From NCBI GenBank assembly GCA_964521525.1, contig CAZFTD010000101.1, positions 1 through 12,156 of the forward strand: a DNA stretch of 12,156 nucleotides, read 5' to 3'. The number at the start of each line of letters is the position of its first letter. The stretch's first letter is position 1. The notes under the pieces were generated by a model. It made no database searches and was not told the DNA's origin. It saw nothing but the letters and a program-made list of their open reading frames with translations. The DNA is from CALEUX01 sp964521525. GTDB lineage: Bacteria > Bacteroidota > Bacteroidia > Bacteroidales > Marinilabiliaceae. Position numbers and translations under genes: made by a program. This document shows, piece after piece, positions 6,831 through 12,156 of the stretch.

Positions 6831-8165
6831 ATGGAACCAAAAATAAAGGTAGGCATTGTTTTCGCTCCCATCATTTCGTTCACCTTAAACGGAAAATTCA
6901 GGCAAGTGCAAACTGGTCTCGAATTAGAGGGTCATGGCGAAGCAGTATTACAAAATAACAAGTTGAAAATTCATATCAATGGAACTCAGATTCCTGCTTC
7001 ATTTCCATTTGATTTGGAACCTGTTTCCTACGAATCGTCTGATTTTGTACTTCACAAAGTTACCATTGGCATTAATTTTCATTGGGAACGTCAGGAAGAC
7101 CAAAAGTTTAAAGGTGCTTTACGCATCATTCAGGAAGATGGCAAACTTACCGCCATTAATATCCTCAACCTGGAGGACTATCTGATTAGTGTTATTTCAT
7201 CGGAAATGAGCGCCACTTCATCAATGGAATTACTAAAGGCACATGCGGTTATTTCTCGAAGCTGGCTTTTGGCGCAAATTGAAAAAGGCGACCAATTAAA
7301 AGACAAGGGAGGTTACAAAACCTGTTTTGAAACCCCTGATGAGCGCATTAAATGGTACGACCGGGAAGATCACGCCAACTTTGATGTATGTGCCGACGAC
7401 CATTGCCAGCGTTATCAGGGCATCACCCGCGCTTCAACACAGGCGGTAAACAACGCCATTGACCAAACCAGCGGTAAGGTACTTACTTACAATAATGTTA
7501 TATGCGATGCCCGTTTCTCAAAATGTTGTGGCGGAGTTGCCGAACTGTTCGAAAATGCCTGGGAACCGGTGCATCACCCTTATCTGACAAGTGTTATTGA
7601 CAATCAGGAGCCACCGAAAGGCTATAACCTGAATTTTAAGGAAGAGGCTAACGCCGAAAAATGGATAAAAACCTCACCGGATGCATTTTGCAATACCACC
7701 AATAAAGAAATTTTATCACAGGTTTTGAACGACTACGACCAGGAAACAAATGATTTTTTTCGCTGGAAGGTGACCTATACACAGGAACAAATTAAAGCAT
7801 TGCTTAAGAAAAGAATAGGTATAGATGTTGGTGACGTACTGGACTTAGTGCCAGTTGAACGTGGCGAATCATCGCGACTGATAAAACTGAAAATAGTTGG
7901 AACTCTGGCATCCAAAACCATTGGGAAAGAACTGGAGATACGCAAGGCATTATCGGAGTCGCATCTTTACAGTTCTGCTTTTGTTGTAGAGAAAGGCCAA
8001 TTGATAAACAACATTCCTCAAACCTTTACCTTAACAGGAGCCGGATGGGGGCATGGTGTGGGCCTTTGCCAAATAGGTGCTGCTGTGATGGGCGCTCAAG
8101 GTTACGGATACGAAGCCATTCTTAACCATTACTTTAGAGGCGCTGTTCTGGAGAAAAGGTATTAA
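6831..8165 (+). CDS. SpoIID/LytB-domain protein without a visible export signal
   Basis: I chose ATG 6831, giving 444 residues. An in-frame ATG at 6741 would overlap the DUF4922 gene and add a charged, non-signal-like stretch. SpoIID hallmarks are complete: LEDYLISVISSEMSATSSME (114-133) with the catalytic-type Glu E125, KAHAVISRSWLL (136-147), CGGVAELFENAW (233-244) with PYL (250-252), and GAGWGHGVGLCQIGAA (403-418) followed by ILNHYFRGA (430-438). H181, C187 and C192 in a DHANFDVCADDHCQ segment resemble the zinc-ligand cluster of SpoIID enzymes. SpoIID proteins bind or cleave peptide-free peptidoglycan glycan strands as lytic transglycosylases, normally outside the membrane. This N-terminus (MEPKIKVGIVFAPIISF) is not a convincing signal peptide, so the protein is either cytosolic or exported unconventionally. 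It starts 44 bp after DUF4922 and probably ends the core operon. Confidence 0.86.
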   Translation: MEPKIKVGIVFAPIISFTLNGKFRQVQTGLELEGHGEAVLQNNKLKIHINGTQIPASFPFDLEPVSYESSDFVLHKVTIGINFHWERQEDQKFKGALRIIQEDGKLTAINILNLEDYLISVISSEMSATSSMELLKAHAVISRSWLLAQIEKGDQLKDKGGYKTCFETPDERIKWYDREDHANFDVCADDHCQRYQGITRASTQAVNNAIDQTSGKVLTYNNVICDARFSKCCGGVAELFENAWEPVHHPYLTSVIDNQEPPKGYNLNFKEEANAEKWIKTSPDAFCNTTNKEILSQVLNDYDQETNDFFRWKVTYTQEQIKALLKKRIGIDVGDVLDLVPVERGESSRLIKLKIVGTLASKTIGKELEIRKALSESHLYSSAFVVEKGQLINNIPQTFTLTGAGWGHGVGLCQIGAAVMGAQGYGYEAILNHYFRGAVLEKRY

Positions 8166-8180
8166 GGGAAACCGAATACT

Positions 8181-8229
8181 GAAGACCGAAGACCGGAGAT
8201 GAAGCAAAGCGGAATTCCGCGTAGCGGAA
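8181..8229. repeat. Short symmetric intergenic repeat (GAAGACC tandem plus GCGGAA/TTCCGC palindromes)
   Basis: The 113-bp gap after the SpoIID gene contains GAAGACC twice in tandem (8181-8194). It also has the 12-bp perfect palindrome GCGGAATTCCGC (8209-8220), whose right half pairs again with GCGGAA at 8224-8229 across GTA. The purine-rich, more GC-rich composition differs from the AT-rich spacers nearby. It could form alternative hairpins in the transcript, but no T-run follows, so a classical terminator is not supported. It resembles a dispersed REP-like intergenic element, which cannot be confirmed from one copy. The remaining spacer (8230-8278) shows no clear promoter. Confidence 0.5.
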
Positions 8230-8278
8230 CAGGAAAACGGAAGGGGAAAATCTTTTATAAATCAATTAAAAACGGGTT

Positions 8279-10744
8279 ATGAGAAAAATCTGCCAGATAG
8301 TTTTTTTGTGGCTCTTCGCCTTTGCAGGCAACAGTGTTAAAGCCGATGGATGGATTCGAATCAATCAGTTGGGGTATTTGCCTCATCAGCCAAAGGTTGC
8401 TGTTTTTATAAGCACATCAAAGGTAAAGGGAAAGCAATTTACTTTAAAATCAGCAATAACCAATAATACTGTTTTTTCAGGTACAGCGTCGGTTGAAAAT
8501 GGCAGTGTATGGGGCATGGCTGCTGCATTGCGTCTCGATTTTTCATCTTATAATAAAAACGGCAGTTATTATCTGGAGTTTGAAGGAATAAAATCGCCAG
8601 TTTTTCCAATATCAGCCAATGTTTATGATGGTACTGCTGATTTTTTACTGACTTATATGCGCCAGCAGCGATGTGGCTATAATCCTTGGCTCGGAGATTC
8701 ATGCCATGTTCACGATGGCATTATAGTTGACCATCCAACCCGAAGCGGTGAGTATATTGATGTTCATGGAGGGTGGCATGATGCCACAGATTATCTTCAA
8801 TACACTAATACTTCGGCCAATGCCGTGTTTCAACTTTTATTCGCCTATTTAAAAAATTCTTCGGCTTTTACCGATAATTATGATGCACGTGGCCACAAAG
8901 GCAAAAACGGACGCGCCGATTTACTGGATGAAGCCATTTGGGGTTTGGAGTGGCTTATGCGAATGAATCCGGCTCCTGGGGAAATGTATAACCAGATAGC
9001 CGACGACCGTGACCATGCCGGCTTTAGGTTACCCACCAACGATAAAGTTACCTATGGCCTTGAAAAAGGCCGACCGGTTTATTATGTAACCGGCGAGCGA
9101 CAGGGCATTGGCCCACATTTGAACCGTACAACCGGAGTAGCATCAACAGCCGGCAAATTTGCATCGGCCTTCGCATTGGCCAGTTATGTTTTAAAAAATG
9201 AGATTCCGGATTGGTCGGCATTAATGCTACAAAAAGCCAAAGAAGCAGCTGCATTTGGCGAAGCACGACCCGGAAATACTCAAACAGCCTGTTTTGTATC
9301 ACCATACTTTTACGAAGAAGACAATTATGTGGATGATATGCAGTTGGGGTATGCTGCTTTAGCTCTTGCCGACTCTAACTCATCGGAACAATGGTTAAAA
9401 ATGGCCGATTACTGGGGAGAACTGGAACCGGTTTCGCCCTGGATTTTAAAACATGGTGCCCGGCATTATCAATACTACCCATTTATTAATATTGGACATT
9501 ACTTAACAGCTACTGCCGGTAATGAAACCTTACGTCAAAAATATCTGGGATTTATGAGAGCAGGTCTTGAGATACTCGAAAAGCAGGCATTGGAAGATCC
9601 TTTCAGGATTGGGATTCCATTTATATGGTGCTCTAATAATCTGGTTGCAGCTGCCATTTCGCAAGCCCGGTTGTACCACTCTGAAAGTGGAGATGACCGC
9701 TTTTTAGAAATGGAGGCAGCCTTGCGCGACTGGTTGTTTGGCTGTAATCCATGGGGTACCAGCATGATTTGCGGCTTGCCCGAACATGGCGTTTCGCCTC
9801 AAAGGCCACACTCATCGTACACGGTGGTTTTAAACGAAAATACGTATGGCGGTTTGGTCGATGGGCCTGTTTATCATCACATATTTAACTCGTTAAAAGG
9901 CATCGATGTTAAAGATAAAGACAGGTATTTGCCTTTTCAAAATGGGAAAGCAGTTTATCATGACGATATTGGCGATTATTCTACCAACGAACCAACCATG
10001 GACGGCACCGCCAGCCTGATTTATTATTTGTCGGCTTTGGAATCATCCAAAAACAATGACAACAAAATGATAGAAGGCGGCATCACACGTTTTTCTGAAA
10101 AAGAAAAGAGTGTTTATCTTGTATTTCCGGCCGATACACATTTTGAAGGAATTACACATACACTGGATGTGCTGAAAAAGCACCAGGTAAAAGCTTCCTT
10201 CTTTTTAACCGGTAACTGCCTGCGCCAAAAATCCAATAAGCAAAGCATTATAAGGCTGATTAAGGAGGGACACTATCTGGGGCCACATTCGGATAAACAT
10301 TTGTTATATGCCGACTGGATAAAACGCGATTCACTTTTAGTTGATAAAGTGACATTTGATAACGATTTGACGAACAATCTTAAAGCCATTAGCGCTTATG
10401 GTGTGCCATTAACTGATATTCAATGGTTTCTGCCTCCTTACGAGTGGTACAATCAACGGATATCCGATTGGAGTCATTTGTTTGGAATACAAGTAATTTC
10501 GTTTACACCGGGTATTGGAACCAATGCCGACTACACTACTCCGGATATGAAAAATTATCGCACATCAAAAGAGATTATCAATAACCTCTGGGCATACGAG
10601 CAGACACATCCAAATGGGCTTAACGGCACCATTATTCTGATACATCCGGGAGTAAGTCCACAAAGAACAGATAAACTATATTTACATTTGGATGATATTA
10701 TAAGCCAACTTCGTAAAAAAGGATACAACTTGAAGAGGTTATAG
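8279..10744 (+). CDS. Secreted glycoside hydrolase family 9 fused to a polysaccharide deacetylase (NodB-like) domain
   Basis: The protein has 821 residues. The signal peptide (1-22) likely cleaves after SVKA. Residues 24-115 form the CelD_N-type Ig domain (WIRINQLGYLPHQPKVAVF). The GH9 (alpha/alpha)6 domain spans about 116-590: GGWHDATDY (164-172; D168 and D171 as candidate base and partner), GRADLLDEAIWGLEWLMRM, the late LFGCNPWGTSMICG (487-499) with QRPH (508-511), and TNEPTMDGTASL, where E571 is the expected general acid. Residues about 600-821 form a NodB/CE4-like domain: ASFFLTG (639-645), zinc-type H670-S-D-K-H674, FLPPYEWYN, and ILIHPG (H789). The usual TFDDG motif reads VFPADT, retaining only D619. 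GH9 covers endoglucanases and exo-beta-glucosaminidases; the true substrate is unknown. In this locus a peptidoglycan or amino-sugar glycan is a reasonable guess. The 113-bp repeat spacer upstream leaves open separate transcription. Confidence 0.86.
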   Translation: MRKICQIVFLWLFAFAGNSVKADGWIRINQLGYLPHQPKVAVFISTSKVKGKQFTLKSAITNNTVFSGTASVENGSVWGMAAALRLDFSSYNKNGSYYLEFEGIKSPVFPISANVYDGTADFLLTYMRQQRCGYNPWLGDSCHVHDGIIVDHPTRSGEYIDVHGGWHDATDYLQYTNTSANAVFQLLFAYLKNSSAFTDNYDARGHKGKNGRADLLDEAIWGLEWLMRMNPAPGEMYNQIADDRDHAGFRLPTNDKVTYGLEKGRPVYYVTGERQGIGPHLNRTTGVASTAGKFASAFALASYVLKNEIPDWSALMLQKAKEAAAFGEARPGNTQTACFVSPYFYEEDNYVDDMQLGYAALALADSNSSEQWLKMADYWGELEPVSPWILKHGARHYQYYPFINIGHYLTATAGNETLRQKYLGFMRAGLEILEKQALEDPFRIGIPFIWCSNNLVAAAISQARLYHSESGDDRFLEMEAALRDWLFGCNPWGTSMICGLPEHGVSPQRPHSSYTVVLNENTYGGLVDGPVYHHIFNSLKGIDVKDKDRYLPFQNGKAVYHDDIGDYSTNEPTMDGTASLIYYLSALESSKNNDNKMIEGGITRFSEKEKSVYLVFPADTHFEGITHTLDVLKKHQVKASFFLTGNCLRQKSNKQSIIRLIKEGHYLGPHSDKHLLYADWIKRDSLLVDKVTFDNDLTNNLKAISAYGVPLTDIQWFLPPYEWYNQRISDWSHLFGIQVISFTPGIGTNADYTTPDMKNYRTSKEIINNLWAYEQTHPNGLNGTIILIHPGVSPQRTDKLYLHLDDIISQLRKKGYNLKRL

Positions 10745-10848
10745 TAAAACAATTTTTATTTGATTAACCAATTATACTCGAGATTATTAGAATGTTAGAT
10801 AAAAAGATGAGACTAAAAAGATAATTTCGATAGTAAAGATTTAAAACA

Positions 10849-12135
10849 ATGCAGAAAAAGAAAAACATTTCACCATGGGCCTGGGTTCCCTCCCTTTATT
10901 TTGCACAAGGGATACCCTATGTAATTGTGATGACTGTTGCAGTTATTATGTACAAACGTTTGGGCATTTCCAATACTGATATTGCGCTTTACACCAGCTG
11001 GCTATACCTTCCGTGGGTAATAAAACCACTTTGGAGTCCGGTAGTGGATATGCTGAAAACCAAACGATGGTGGATTATTACCATGCAATTAATTGTTGGA
11101 GCCGGATTGGCCGGTGTTGCTTTTACCATACCTGCTCCATCGTTTTTTCAATATACGCTGGCATTTCTATGGCTTTTGGCTTTTAGCTCGGCTACACACG
11201 ATATTGCTGCCGATGGTTTTTATATGCTGGCACTTGACAAAGGCGAGCAGGCCTATTTTATAGGTATTCGCAGCACCTTTTACCGTATTGCCATGATCAC
11301 CGGTCAGGGCATCCTTATTATAATAGCCGGCTTTTTTGAAACTCAAACCGGATTGGAACCGGTAAGATTTTCTGTTCAAACCCACACAAGAATAGAGGTT
11401 ACTGACGACAAGCCCATTTCTGTTGCAGATTCTATTAATGTCACCGGTAATAATGAAAACAAATTTATAGCTTCTGATAATACTGATAAACAGAATATCC
11501 AATCAAACAAGCACCGCGCTTCAGGATTAAACTTTATTTTGGAAGCCGATGAGTTTTTCTTATCGACTCAATTATTGGATAGTGAGGTTGCAGATAGTTT
11601 AAAGCTAATGGCTTCGGGCAAAAATATAGCGAATGGATTTGTTATCCCCGAACCCGAAAAAACAGCAGAAAAACCATCCTGGTTTGCCCAACTGGTTTCA
11701 AATCCACTTAAGAACACATTAAAAAAATGGTTCCAAAAAGATGGTGAACCAGCCGAGTCATTATCTAAATTAACCGGAAACCTTGCTCTAATTGGAATTA
11801 AACTATCGGATCAACCTGAAAAACCTGTTATTTTAAACACAAACTTTACTCGTGGGGATAAGAGTTTAAAACTAATTGAAGGAGATCGGCTTGTATTCAA
11901 TGCCGAAAACTGGAACAAAACCGCCTGGTTAGTTGTTCAGGCCGACTCCAAACTCGACAAAGCAGTGGCAGCCTGGTTTGAAGGCCGCTCAGGGAATATT
12001 CCTCTGGCGTGGAGCATTACTTTTTTTTGCTTAACCGGCCTTTTCCTGCTGTTTTTCCTGTACCATCGTATTTTTTTGCCCCGCCCCAGCAGCGATATGG
12101 CATATTTCGAAAAGAAGTTTCCGGGTGCCGGTTGA
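10849..12135 (+). CDS. AmpG-like MFS permease, N-terminal half with large periplasmic insert; stops in the central loop
   Basis: This 428-residue ORF shows the AmpG-type start (PWAWVPSLYFAQGIPYVIV). Predicted helices lie near 12-35, 45-62, 75-94, 99-120 and 138-162, with a loop 2-3 motif (SPVVDMLKTKRWW), then a hydrophilic stretch of about 223 residues (163-385) and a sixth helix near 386-406. The chain ends soon after YHRIFLPRPSSD, the usual central cytoplasmic loop, at a TGA (12133-12135), so the second six-helix half is missing from this ORF. AmpG proteins import GlcNAc-anhydroMurNAc(-peptides), which fits the salvage genes here, but the substrate is inferred. By the helix count, the insert between helices 5 and 6 would face the periplasm. 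The stop could be a real nonsense or frameshift, an assembly error, or a split transporter; only 21 bp remain before the window end. The 104-bp upstream spacer (10745-10848) is AT-rich and shows no clear promoter or terminator. Confidence 0.75.
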   Translation: MQKKKNISPWAWVPSLYFAQGIPYVIVMTVAVIMYKRLGISNTDIALYTSWLYLPWVIKPLWSPVVDMLKTKRWWIITMQLIVGAGLAGVAFTIPAPSFFQYTLAFLWLLAFSSATHDIAADGFYMLALDKGEQAYFIGIRSTFYRIAMITGQGILIIIAGFFETQTGLEPVRFSVQTHTRIEVTDDKPISVADSINVTGNNENKFIASDNTDKQNIQSNKHRASGLNFILEADEFFLSTQLLDSEVADSLKLMASGKNIANGFVIPEPEKTAEKPSWFAQLVSNPLKNTLKKWFQKDGEPAESLSKLTGNLALIGIKLSDQPEKPVILNTNFTRGDKSLKLIEGDRLVFNAENWNKTAWLVVQADSKLDKAVAAWFEGRSGNIPLAWSITFFCLTGLFLLFFLYHRIFLPRPSSDMAYFEKKFPGAG

Positions 12136-12156
12136 GTAATATGCCATTCCGTTACA

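Noticed and set aside
8209..8229. Rho-independent terminator after the SpoIID gene
   Set aside because: The stems are perfect, but the next bases are ACAGGAAAACGG with no T-run on either strand close by. It is kept as a repeat, not a terminator.
10757..10794. Promoter for the AmpG-like gene
   Set aside because: A TTTG at 10759-10762 exists, but at 19-21 bp spacing there is no acceptable TAnnTTTG, only weak partial matches in AT-rich DNA.
10801..10822. Direct repeat AAAAAGAT (10801-10808 and 10815-10822)
   Set aside because: Eight A-rich bases repeated once in an AT-rich leader is expected by chance.
11167..11502. 111-codon minus-strand open frame
   Set aside because: It is antisense to the AmpG-like gene across conserved helices, with no motif and no promoter. 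Treated as chance.

Overview
The window looks like part of a Bacteroidota chromosome, probably Bacteroidales/Marinilabiliales-like. The evidence is moderately AT-rich DNA, A-rich leaders in place of clear Shine-Dalgarno sites, a promoter with the Bacteroides-type TTTG / TAnnTTTG layout, and proteins of families typical of that phylum: a 'xanthan lyase'-type amidase with a golvesin-like domain, DUF4922, a GH9-deacetylase fusion, and an AmpG-like MFS protein with a periplasmic insert. The genus is not determined.

Layout. Minus strand, left edge: the 5' end of murQ (1-191, cut by the window edge) preceded in its operon by a BadF-type amino-sugar kinase gene (210-1049). A 255-bp divergent intergenic region (1050-1304) holds a good sigma-ABfr-type promoter for the plus strand, a weaker candidate for the minus strand, and nested inverted repeats between them. 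Plus strand: a secreted multidomain amidase (1305-4352), a two-module family 2 glycosyltransferase (4365-5843), a DUF4922 HIT/GalT-like nucleotidyl-transfer protein (5836-6786, overlapping the previous gene by 8 bp), and a SpoIID/LytB protein without a visible signal peptide (6831-8165). A 113-bp spacer with a GCGGAA/TTCCGC symmetric repeat follows. Then come a secreted GH9-polysaccharide deacetylase fusion (8279-10744) and an AmpG-like permease ORF (10849-12135) that stops after the first six-helix half.

How the genes fit together (inference). The set reads as a peptidoglycan or muropeptide salvage locus. The exported amidase would strip stem peptides and the exported GH9/deacetylase would act on the glycan. 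The AmpG-like permease would import amino-sugar products. The kinase would make MurNAc-6-P, and MurQ would cleave its lactyl ether to give GlcNAc-6-P and D-lactate. The central genes, GT2, DUF4922 and SpoIID, lack visible export signals and fit no textbook recycling scheme. They are the best candidate here for an undescribed cytoplasmic sub-pathway.

Other structures: an 18-bp-stem hairpin lies inside the beginning of the DUF4922 coding sequence (5910-5950). I saw no tRNA, rRNA, CRISPR, insertion sequence or phage gene. No stretch over 300 bp lacks a gene.
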